NCBI GenBank assembly: GCA_015227615.1 | Contig: JAALGZ010000024.1 | Coordinates: forward strand, 310,001-374,000 | DNA: 64,000 nt | Reading direction: 5' to 3' | DNA from: Labyrinthula sp. Ha | Taxonomy: Eukaryota; Sar; Bigyra; Labyrinthulida; Labyrinthulaceae | Position numbers and translations under genes: made by a program | The notes under the pieces: generated by a model | Seen by the model: only the letters and a program-made list of their open reading frames with translations | What the model was told of the DNA's origin: nothing | Database searches by the model: none | In this document: positions 25,613 to 35,360 of the stretch, piece by piece | How positions within the stretch are numbered: the stretch's first letter is position 1 | Layout of the letters: the number at the start of each line of letters is the position of its first letter

Positions 25613-26595
25613 ATGGTACAAGAGAAGAATATATTCAACCTTTTATGTCTTCACTTATTCTTTCTTTCAATAGTACAACCAAAGTTTCTTCACATTCAAG
25701 ATTATTTTAATGAATCTCAAGAACAAGAATATGTCTACTTATTAAGTTCTGGAAAAGCCTCTTTTTCTAACGCCCAAGGTATTTGTCTGGGATTGAGTCG
25801 AACAGACTTTGGAGTTCAAATTACAAACCAAAAATTATTAACACCACTTGATCATTCAAAAAGAAAACTTAAAAACCTTTTATTTCAAAACAACGTTTTT
25901 TTTCCTGTTTATATAGACGATATTCTCCCAATAAACTCAAAAATCTGTCCGACGTACAATTTCTTTTTTTTATATTAATACATAGTTTACAACTTAATGA
26001 AACAGAGCTAACAAAGGAAAAAGTAAATTGTGAAAATATGGAAAGATTTATTTGTCAAGCAAATATAATATACTCTGAATATGAAGAAGAAGAAGAAGAA
26101 AAACCATCTCATTTTCCAACTCAATCTCCATCTATTGAAAGTTTGGAAACAATAGCAAACCAAATTATTTCCAGTAAAACTATTTCTTATGCATTTTTTG
26201 GCGCAGCAACACTTATTTTAAGTTTAATAGTTTTATGCATAGCTTTTAAAAAAAAAATTATGGTAATGAAAAGTATAAGAACAAAATTTAGAAATCAAAG
26301 TGTCCAAATTCAGGATATGGAAAGTATTGATAATCGAAGACCAAGTGGAATTCATTTTAATTCACTTAGTTTAAATAGAAACGCAAGCATTTTTAGTAAA
26401 GCTACAGTAAATAAAAAACAACACAAGTATTCAGATTTTACTGTGAGTTCAGGAAAACCTTATTCAACTAATACTATGCAAACTGACTTATCAAATTATC
26501 CGGATACTCAAAGTATACAAACAAAAAGTATTCTTACTACAATTGAGGAAACACAAAATAGTGTTAATTTATCTTCTGTAAGAGGAAGATTTTAA
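25613..26595 (+). CDS. C-type-lectin-like type I membrane protein (two exons)
   Basis: Exons 25613-25953 and 25986-26595 encode 316 residues once a 32-nt intron is removed. Residues 1-20 form a hydrophobic signal peptide. A C-type-lectin-like domain follows (about 36-140), starting YVYLLSSGKASFSNAQGIC, like the YYxFxxxxxxxxxAxxxC start of such domains. Its four cysteines (58, 112, 129, 137) fit the usual pairing 58-137 and 112-129, and it ends in the typical ERFICQ. The last two cysteines come into frame only by splicing. Then come an acidic stretch (YEEEEEEK), one membrane helix at about 180-201 followed by KKK, and a Ser/Asn/Thr-rich cytoplasmic tail of about 115 residues. Topology is type I. 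The ligand is unknown; the usual Ca-binding EPN/WND triplets are not obvious, so sugar binding is uncertain. Its 3' end faces the cysteine-rich gene at 26735-27343. A decayed copy of the tail lies at 34418-34641. Confidence 0.75.
25954..25985 (+). other. 32-nt intron in the lectin-like gene
   Basis: Starts GTACAA and ends CATAG, with a T-run and TATTAA before the acceptor. Removing it (phase 2) takes the reading frame from ...SKICP to TLQLNETELT and restores the conserved second half of the lectin-like domain. The second intron, at 48348-48379, has exactly the same length. Confidence 0.8.
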
Positions 26596-26661
26596 ATGCT
26601 CTTTATTATCTTGTATGAATTGTCCGTTAATTTCTGTTTTCTTGTTTAACTCTGATATGCA

Positions 26662-26674
26662 CTTAACGGTTAAG
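26662..26674. promoter_or_regulatory. second CTTAACGGTTAAG near-palindrome
   Basis: Identical to 5950-5962. It lies between two convergent genes, 67 nt past the stop of the lectin-like gene, so it is not an obvious promoter element. It could instead take part in 3'-end formation, or be chance. Confidence 0.2.
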
Positions 26675-26734
26675 TTTTCAAAATAAACGCAGAGAAATAA
26701 TTTCTACAATATCAAAATAGCGTTAATAAAACAA

Positions 26735-27343
26735 TTAGATCTGAGTGCAATTTCCTGGTAAATTAGATCTTTCCTCTTCACAAAGGAAAAAATCTTCAAC
26801 AACTGTGAAAATTTCACATCTACAAAAACCTGTCCCAGGTCTGTCACCACATTGTTGGATTGGTGTTCCATTAACAACAACTGCAGTCCCATTATAACAG
26901 CGAACAAATTCTGTATCACTAATGCAAAATCCAGGGATATAAGCTCCAAATTCTTCTTCATTTTCGTTTCTTTGTAAACTACAAATCTCTTGTGCGAATT
27001 CAACTGGAGATCTTGTTGGTGAAGATTCTCCACTTGTTGACTTAAAAGAGTCAGAAATGCTCAAAGAAACTCCAATTATAAGTAAAATAAATCCACCAGT
27101 GAGTGAAAGTATTGATGCGTACTTCCAATATTTTAGTTGTCTTCTCTTGTTCTGATTGTGAGTAATCTCTAATTTAGAACCTTCAGCAGATGAAGGGGTA
27201 AGATCGAAAGAATATCTGACTGAAGAATAAACTGGGGAACCAACAGAAAGAAAAGCACGTTTTGGCTTTATAGTTTCTGTTTCTTTAAACGGAGTTACAA
27301 AATTAGTTGGTTTCTGCTTGATACCAAATAGATCAGAGTTCAT
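26735..27343 (-). CDS. type II membrane protein with eight-cysteine ectodomain, copy 1
   Basis: 202 residues, no family I can name with confidence. A cytoplasmic N-terminus (1-70) contains SSVRYSFDL. A basic KRRQLKYWK run precedes one membrane helix (about 75-97), and the C-terminal ectodomain (98-202) is outside, so the topology is type II. Ectodomain cysteines are at 121, 140, 149, 165, 174, 176, 188 and 199. Sequons at 151, 158 and 198 suggest N-glycosylation. The core, GFCISDTEFVRCYNG...QQCGDRPGTGFCRCE, recalls the CxxxxxFxxCxNG...C..GTxC pattern of small chitin-binding modules such as CBM19, but that is only a resemblance. It has a close paralog at 34752-35360 with all eight cysteines at the same positions. 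Its 3' end faces the lectin-like gene, 139 nt apart. The ATG is preceded by unrelated AT-rich DNA. One exon. Confidence 0.85.
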   Translation of the reverse strand: MNSDLFGIKQKPTNFVTPFKETETIKPKRAFLSVGSPVYSSVRYSFDLTPSSAEGSKLEITHNQNKRRQLKYWKYASILSLTGGFILLIIGVSLSISDSFKSTSGESSPTRSPVEFAQEICSLQRNENEEEFGAYIPGFCISDTEFVRCYNGTAVVVNGTPIQQCGDRPGTGFCRCEIFTVVEDFFLCEEERSNLPGNCTQI

Positions 27344-27743
27344 TGTCCTTACAAAGAAGGGTTTAACTATTGAAAATAAATAAGAACTTAAAGTAGAAGT
27401 TTTCTATCCACTTTATGTTATACTTACTAGTATGAACAAGAATTTTCTTTATTTTGGGTGTTAGTTTATTCGGTTTAATCTTTTGAAAGACTCACTATTT
27501 ATTCCTGTGGGATATTTCAGTAAGCTCTTCTAGTTCTTGAAGGAGCGTCATTCTTAACGACACTGTTGTGGAATTCTGTTAAGAATATTGGGATAGCACA
27601 ATTCAAAAAAGTTTGGAATATATAAAAATTCTTCTTTTGAGCACAGTTTATCTTGCCTTTTAGTTTATTCACGTGTTTGGGGTTAGATCATATCATTAGC
27701 AAACATTTTTGAGAAACAGAATATTTGGGAAAAAGAAGCTGTT

Positions 27744-29370
27744 ATGGGTGTCAAGAAGCCTCGAGTACTGGCAAGGCAGCTGCCAGTCAACGAAACCCAA
27801 GATTGCAGAGAAATTACTATTGTCTCTGTGAAGGTTGGCCTTTTCAACTCCCAAAAACTCAGTTCTATTGTGGATTATACTCTACCTGAAAATACACAGA
27901 ACATTGCTCTGCAGGAAACAAGTAACAAAAGATTGGTATATCGCAAGGTAACCAGTTCACCTAAACCGAACTGATTCTGTATAGATACCTCTAATTAAAC
28001 AGACACAGAAAAAGGAAGAAGATTAAAATTAAAATGAACTACTTTAACAGGATAATGGACAAAGAGCCAGGAGAAAAATCTTTATTGATAGGACTTTAAG
28101 TACTAAAATTAAATTTAACTCTAGAAACTAGTTTATTATTAACACCTGTGCACCCCACGCAGGTAAAAGAGGATAAAAAATATCAAATTTTTTCAAGACT
28201 CGAGAAAGCCATCTCAGTCAAGCTCAAAAATAATTTATCTATCATATTCGGCGACTGCAATCCTCAAAAACGACACAACGAAGAAATGAACAATGGTAAC
28301 TCCGAATTCAACTTGAGCTTGAACTATCATGAAGCAGTGCTCTCCCTAAAACTATTGTTTCATATGCTGGTGACCTCTGTATCTTGAGCGAGAATATGGA
28401 TACCTTGAAATAATTTATTCAATATGTACAACGCTCACTCATGTCTAACCTAGGAAAAATGTTTTAAGAATCAACTCATTTGAATTGTGAGAAGAAGCAC
28501 GCTATGTATTAAGTTTCCGGTACTGTATTTCTACAAATGGTCACAACACATATCTGCACCCCTTGTTCCTAAAACTTTTCGTCAGACTATGTCCTCATGG
28601 GACATACGACACATTGTCTTACACCTGGTACAGGACTTGTACCGGACAAAAAGTGTGCCACAGTTATCACCCCAGCTAAGTACAACCTCATACATAGTAA
28701 GATTCACTCGGGAAAAGACCTCGAATCCAACCTGGGAAAAATGAAAAGAGTCCAAGTGCTCAGATATCTTCGAATGTTTATGGCAGCAATAGGAGAGTCT
28801 CTGAACAACTCTCTTTCTCGGGTAGAAGCTGCAAAATAGATCCTGAGACGACTCAACTCAAAGCTGCAATACAAAACTTTGATTTTGTGAAGAAAGAAGA
28901 ACATAGTCAAGGCGCTGCTGGTTTTTAACCCACCTTATGGAAGTTAGCTCTCAAATTTCAAAGACAGCAATATTTTCAGAGCACTCAATCAACTCTCCCA
29001 TCATACCGAACTTGCCCTCATTCAACCAAATCCAAACAAACCACTCAAATACGTCAAGAAATAAAACACCCTATGGGCAAACATTCCTAACTTTTTATAA
29101 ACCTGAGCAGAAAGACACCAAAGGGGCAAAAAATTGCATACAGAAAAAATTAAAGCCAGCTTCCATCTGTCAATATCTTCAAGGCAGCTGAAACAGCACA
29201 TCTTTTTTCATAACCCATATGCAGCTGAAGAGTTCAGAAAATATCTGAAACACTGTGAACTCTGTCCCCACTTGGCCTGCATCTACCCCGACAAAAGAGC
29301 TCATACCTACCACAATTACCTAATTATCCTGAAGCTACAGACCAAATATCCCGTCCACAACATATGAGGA
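27744..29370 (+). mobile_element. decayed, internally deleted LINE (APE-type non-LTR retrotransposon)
   Basis: Fragments in order match the plan of an APE-type LINE. An endonuclease start lies at about 27795-27925 (REITIVSVKVGLFNSQK, then IALQET, the catalytic QE). An endonuclease GDFN-like motif follows at about 28240 (IIFGDCNPQ). A reverse-transcriptase YADD-like box is at 28363 (SYAGDLCIL), followed by LNCEKKHAM at about 28478, where thumb-side LNxxKT usually lies. At about 29250 CELCPHL recalls the C-terminal zinc motif. GDFN and YADD should be several hundred residues apart but are about 40 apart, so most of the RT palm is missing. Stops and frame changes are frequent. The strand is C-rich and less AT-rich than its flanks. 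No target-site duplication or poly-A tail was found. Clade undetermined (Jockey, CR1, L1 and RTE all possible). Old and inactive. Confidence 0.6.
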
Positions 29371-31799
29371 TGAAATTGGATATACCTCTATTTCTCATAA
29401 TTATAACTGGAAACCCATCAATTGAACATGTGTTACATATCGGAGCTGCAATTAAACCATCTTCAGTATCCAAGAGCTTCTAAGAGAGCCTAGCGTAGAT
29501 GTTGCATCTGGATCTCACCATATAACATATTCTTCTTGTGCAATATGACAAAAAGAAGTATAAAACTAAAAATCTTGAGTAAGGGACCTTAACTATATCC
29601 ATCACAAATTATGTACCCTTTTTTATACTTGGAGTATGAGATAGAATGCTTCGTCCTTTCTCAATTCTTTTCGCGTTTTTTGGTTAATTTGTCAATTTTG
29701 ATTCAGGTTTTTCATAAATTTTAGGAACTTACTACTTTGAGAAAATAGATTTAATAAATATTAATCTCCGCAATTCTGTTACCATTATGTGAATAAGTCC
29801 CAAGAATATGGTACCCAGATTTGCAAAACAAAAGAAGGACAATGAGATGGAAGTCTTAATTTGTGGTAGACAAAGTGATATCGAATCATGAGACAAACAC
29901 ATATGCAGACTAGAAAATGTAGTACCTCACTTTCACCTTAAATTCTTATAGACAATTTTCTAAAATTAACAGCTAAATAATTCGAAAGGCATTTGTTTAA
30001 TCTACCGAGGTACAGGATTGTATGCGGCGTACTAAATCCTGATCAGGACTTGATTGTTTCGCTTTAAATAAAAATGAACACTTAATCATTAGTTTTAGTC
30101 TAGTAGTAAGCAAGGGATGCTTAAATGCAAACAGTTGCTTGTAAAAACCATAAGAGCCCTTGAAAAACTTCTAACCTCTGAGTCAGGTTTTCTATCGATT
30201 GACTGGAGTGGCATAGGTTAGTATCTTTCTATTCTTAAATAGTATAAATAACCACTGCTGCAAATTTATAATGTCCTGACAACAGTTTTCAAAATGTATA
30301 AAATGAAGCATTTCTTGGGCAGAAAACCGACACGTTTGATCTGAACAGATATATCTAGCCGACTATTTAGGGTTTTCAGAACTGTGGTTTCTATGGGACG
30401 CAATAGTCCCGGCTCAAAGAAGAATAAAGAGCATAATAAGGGCAATGTTAGTTAGAATCGTTTTACGTGGACCATGGAATGGAGTTAGCTTTTATGTGTT
30501 AGAAGCACCTACAACTATAGGTAATCTTTTTTCTCCAACCTATCCAATTAGAATAACAGGGAACAGATAGTGAGCGAGAAAATCAGAAAATATTAGTATA
30601 GCCTGCTATCTTCGGGTTTAAAATGGAATACTAACAACGGTTTGCTTTATCTGAGAAAGTACTTAAGATATACCCATATTTGGTCAAATCATATGTTGTT
30701 CATAATGCAATTCCACTCTGCTATCTCCCAATAACGTTAAAAACAAGAGTAACTAGTCCCCTAATGATTGGGGTTTGAGAATAAATATTATGACTTCTTA
30801 AACTACCCTAATGAAGTTTACGTTTATATTCTTGTTTTTATTTTGTATTCTAAATGTATTAAAGTCCTGAGAAAGATTTTGACTCACCTGGATTAATTTT
30901 AATTCGGGATGGAAACTCATATAATAAAAAAACACTCTATAATCCCAAATCTATTTGGGAAGTATACATTGGTCAGTATAACAATCATTCAAATATTGTC
31001 TCAGGAGAAAATGGATACTAGGTGTACAGAATCTTCATTGTGGTAATTAAGAATATCTTGTGCACGTATCAAGACCCCATGATTAATGTTCATGAGAAAC
31101 CATACCAAAATCTGCTGAAACCCAATGTCCCATCAAGGTAGGAAAGTTCAATGAAATTTAGACCTCTGTTGACAGCTTGATTTGTTTGAACTACCGATGG
31201 TAGATGTACGATAAAATGGAATAATTTTTAGTTTAGTTTCAATGGAAATAGGAAATTGAATCGCAGGGCCTATTGCTGTTTCAGCTTCATTTATTTTCAC
31301 AGGGATTACTAAATAATGTTTACTTTTGAGAAATATGCCAATATCTGTTTCAACCATTAATAAATTATTATGTGCCTTGTAAATATAGATAAAATATACC
31401 AAGACCGAGACATTTAAAATTATGCGGATCAAAATATAAGTACTGTTAGGTAAGGGTAAGTTAGGATCTACTCTTGGTTCTGAATCAGTTCTGAGTATAT
31501 CATGTAGAAAATATTGATCAAATTGAAAGAAAAGTAAAAACCTACAATAGTATTATGTTTTGAAAATTCTAATGCATCTCCGTCGTAAAAAAATTGTAAG
31601 AATAATTAAGAAACTAATATAAATTAAGTTTTTTCTGTTATGAAAATATCTGCTTCCTTTATGAATTGGGAAACCAGCAGAACTAGAACAAAGCAAAATT
31701 TTGCAAAATTATGAAGCAACAGATACACATGATCTCTATATTATTAACGGAATAGTACGGTATTAATTAACCTGGGTATAACATTATGCACTAATATAT

Positions 31800-32590
31800 C
31801 TAAGCAAGAACAGATATTTGAACGAAGTACAGTTTAAAGCTATGCTCTCTGCTTTCCCTCACTTGGAATTATTAGATGGTAGTGTTGATAGTGGCCCTTA
31901 TGAAAATTAGGCTCCACATAATCTATGCCATAAGAGTATGCATAGCGAATAAGTTTGGCCAATGCTACTCTGTTGGAACTGTTATGAAGCAGAATTTTCA
32001 AAATTATCTCGAGTATTATGCTGCTTGGAAAATCTTAGTGCCGCACAATGGATTATACCATGTTGGTTTTCCTCTAACTATAATACACGTGACAAGGATC
32101 TTTCTGAAAATAAAAAACTAACCTATCACTCACTTTTTCACTACTGAGTAGCATGATTCCATACGCGATGATATATTGATTAAATTAAGACCTATGTGGG
32201 AGCAGGCTCAGGTAACTGGATTAGCTATTGAGCAGATTCAGGATTATTGCGAAAATGATTATCAGATACACGACAGGTTAAATAATACACGACCTAAAGG
32301 AAGTGATCCATGATTAGCTAACAAATAAAATGTCTTATATGGTATGTTTGAAAAAGTCTTAGTGATGGCGAAAATCTTACCATAGTCCTTGAGCTAAAAG
32401 AATACCATTGAGAAGTGCAAAATCTCATCTTATGAGATCCAGTTTCAAAAAGAATATTTAGGCTCATGGATTAAAAAGAAAGATACGCTTGTCAGTTAAA
32501 AAAAAGTATCCAGAGCTTTTGATATTAACTTTTAAACCAAGATGATACAAGAGAATAGGAAGGAACTAAATTTAACTTGTAGTTATAGTG
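31800..32590 (+). pseudogene. unidentified decayed coding region
   Basis: Two long stretches read like protein. One, about 31803-32147, includes FKAMLSAFPHLELLDGS and a CWNC. The other, about 32155-32580, stays largely in one frame and includes MWEQAQVTGLAIEQIQDYC and later SSYEIQFQKEYLGSWIKKK. About half a dozen or more breaks interrupt them. I do not recognise the family; it could be a host gene copy or an old mobile element. Codon composition resembles the genes of this window more than its intergenic DNA. Confidence 0.35.
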
Positions 32591-34417
32591 TGAAAGTGTA
32601 ATGAGAGGTTAGGAATTATACTATGATGTAGTGTAAGGAATTCTAAAGTACTAAATTTTAATTTATTGAATTAAATAAAACTATTAATGCAAGTTAAACC
32701 CTTGGCGTTTGTGCTATACATGTAAATGTTACTAAACTATTCCCTCCTTGATATGCAATTATCAAGAAATTCTGTATTACAAAGAACCATAGATTGAGAG
32801 CAAATATAAATTAACAAATGTGCATAGTCTCTAGTTTATTATTTCATATGCAGGAATGTTTTATACATTTCTCAGTTTATTTACAAGTAGCGTGCCTTTT
32901 CTGCCAAAGAAAACAGAGGAACCTTTTCTTCATTATGATTCATCATAGATTATTCAACAACTTATAGCAGGTTCTGTTACTACCACAGGTTGTTAACAAA
33001 GCTTCTGCAGTTAGATGTGACTTGGGACCTAATAAAATGGAACCCAGATACTATTAAGATATTTTTTATGTAACGGAAGAGAGAGGAAATTCAGAGCAGC
33101 AAAATTTAAATTTAGGCTAGAGTAAGAGGCAACCAGTCGCGAAATCTAATACATAACTCCAAGACAATACCAAATTCGTTAGCAACTGTGCTTTCCTATA
33201 GCATGTGCCATATGGGAGCTCCTACCTAACTCTAGGTTTGAAAAAAATAATCTTAAAATGCTTCAACAAAAAGATCACAAAGCAGAAGAAACGAGAAGTT
33301 ACCAGAATGTTAGCAGTCATTGTACTTGAATCCTGCATATAACTGGTAAGACATAGAATTTTGTGATATTAAGAAGCACCATAGCTGACTTAGTTCATAT
33401 ACAATACTATAAATTTAAAAAGCTGGATTTACGATTTGAGCTTCCAAAAATGATACCGCACCGAATGGTTCATGGTGTAACTCGTCTACAACTCCTATCA
33501 TTATTCTTACATTTTCTGAAAAATCTTGGAAATTAGTCATATGCCCCGTGATTATTCTTGGAATATTCGTGATGATTTGTAATTTTATTGATAATTTTGG
33601 TTAGAAGGAATGGTTTTACAAAAAAACTGGGTAGGCAAATGGTAACGGGCTCTTGTTTGAGAAATGATTGATTAGTAACAAAGAGTATGGCGTCTAAGTG
33701 GACGAAATGAGACCGAGCACAGATTATGACAATGAGAGTAATTCTTAAAGGTTGAATGGAATAAAATTTTAACAATGCGCCCTTGGTATAATTGGAAAGA
33801 GAGGGAATAGTATAAAAACATAGGAACTCCAATTATCAGAAAAATTAAAAAGTATGGGCCATATGATCAAAGTATTAAGCGTTAATAAGAAATATTTTAT
33901 CCATCAATCATGGATTGAAACTTTTTCAGTATTATTCATAGCAAATTATAAAAGATAAAAATGGTTTTATGTATCATGAAAATATCAAACGATACTCCTC
34001 AGACACAGCATATTAGACTCAATACAACATTACCGTGAATCAAAACCAAAGATATCCTAGGTTCTGAAGAAAATAAAAAGAACTGTGGGCACAAGATTCA
34101 AAAGGACATTAACTCCATATTCATCCCGATGAAGCCTACTTTATGAGGAGATAATAAATTTGAGCAAATTATATTTTATGAGCTGATAAAAGTCAAAGTT
34201 CTGTGGTGCACTCAATCAAACACGCACAAACGCCTCTAAGGAAGTCACATTATTATGCTTCCTTACTTTAAAATATTCTACGAAAAAAACTATTTTGGAA
34301 GATTAGTTTAATTTAAAAGGCTTATGAAAACAATAAATATATAGCTGGAACTGGTTTGTACAAAGTTTTTATAAAGAAATAATGACTTGGAATGGTATAG
34401 AAATAATACTTCAAAAT

Positions 34418-34641
34418 CAATATGTTCAAATTCAAGATATGAAAACTATTGACAATAGAAAATAAAGTTTGATTTATTTTAACTCACTTAGTTGAAAAGA
34501 AGTACAAGTATTTATAGTATAGCTATAGTAAACAAGAAATAGCTCGACTTTTCTGATTTAACCTTGAGTTTAGGAAAATCTTATTTAACTTATGGAGGAC
34601 AAACTAATTTATGAAATAATTCTGATGTTCAAAGAAAATAA
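34418..34641 (+). pseudogene. dead copy of the lectin-like gene's cytoplasmic tail
   Basis: Reads in one frame as VQIQDMKTIDNRK, then IYFNSLS, VNKK, FSDLTLSLGKSY and DVQ. This matches VQIQDMESIDNRR, IHFNSLS, VNKK, YSDFTVSSGKPY and DTQ in the tail of the gene at 25613-26595, in the same order and spacing. Five in-frame stops make it a pseudogene. I could not trace the ectodomain or membrane helix further upstream. It ends 110 nt before the 3' end of the second cysteine-rich gene, so the tail-to-tail arrangement of the first copy is preserved. The whole two-gene block was therefore duplicated, and this half then died. Confidence 0.85.
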
Positions 34642-34751
34642 ATGAGAAAGCTCCCAATTTTACTCTATTTTCTGCAAATAAATTCTACATTATAATTCTG
34701 AACATAAATTTGAAGAAATCTTGGAATAACAAAATACTTTTTTACTTGGAA

Positions 34752-35360
34752 TTAAATTTCAATACAGTTTTCTGCAAAATCTTCTGCATCACCTTCACAT
34801 GGAAAAGCATCTTCAACAACTAAGAAAAGTTCACATTTACAATAACCTGTTCCTGGTCTATTACTGCATTGTTGAACTGGAGTCTCATTTACAACTATTG
34901 CGCTTCCATTTATACATCTAACAAACTCTGTTTCACTTATACAAAAACCATTAAAAATATCTGTAATTTCTTGATCAAATTGTTCTTTTCTTGAGTTACA
35001 GATTTTTTCTGCAAATATACTTGGAGAAATTTTTGCTTGAAACTTATTTTCAGAGGAAAACAAGTTTATGTGAAAAATTCGGAAACAGCCAAAAAGAAAA
35101 GAAATAAATCCAGTCGAGATTAAAAATATTGATATATACTTCCAGAATCTACAGTTTTTTTTAATTCCTTCTTCTGTTTGAGATAAGAAATCAAAGTTTG
35201 TTTTTTCAACTTCGGATAAAGAGAGGTCAAAAGAATATCTCACTGAGGATGAAGGCGATAAAGGAACAGGTGGGTTTTCAGAGAAAGAAAACGAGTTTGG
35301 TGTCATGATATTTGTCGTTTGATTTATTTCATTTCTTGTAGAATAAAAACTTGACCTCAT
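34752..35360 (-). CDS. type II membrane protein with eight-cysteine ectodomain, copy 2
   Basis: Paralog of 26735-27343 and also 202 residues. The cytoplasmic SSVRYSFDL motif is shared (38-46). KKNCRFWK precedes the membrane helix (about 75-92). Ectodomain cysteines fall at 121, 140, 149, 165, 174, 176, 188 and 199, identical to copy 1. By my hand alignment residues 138-189 match at 38 of 52 positions, while the linker and N-terminus have diverged strongly. Sequons include NGS at 151 and NET at 158. The frame is fully open and the fold-determining residues are kept, so this copy appears to be under selection even though its lectin-like neighbour is dead. Ligand unknown; a small carbohydrate-binding fold is one guess. 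Confidence 0.85.
   Translation of the reverse strand: MRSSFYSTRNEINQTTNIMTPNSFSFSENPPVPLSPSSSVRYSFDLSLSEVEKTNFDFLSQTEEGIKKNCRFWKYISIFLISTGFISFLFGCFRIFHINLFSSENKFQAKISPSIFAEKICNSRKEQFDQEITDIFNGFCISETEFVRCINGSAIVVNETPVQQCSNRPGTGYCKCELFLVVEDAFPCEGDAEDFAENCIEI

Larger units (their letters stand above)
27344..34417. other. gene-poor stretch between the two surface-protein copies
   Basis: No intact gene. It holds the LINE fossil (27744-29370) and a decayed coding region (31800-32590), both listed separately. A 94-codon open frame on the minus strand at 31148-31432 begins with a hydrophobic run and is faintly protein-like, but I cannot place it. The rest shows nothing I can name. Confidence 0.5.

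Noticed and set aside
25950-26040. Frameshift or assembly error in the lectin-like gene's T-run
   Set aside because: A 32-nt GT-AG intron explains the frame change, has the same length as the intron at 48348-48379, and restores the conserved cysteines. An error remains possible without RNA data.
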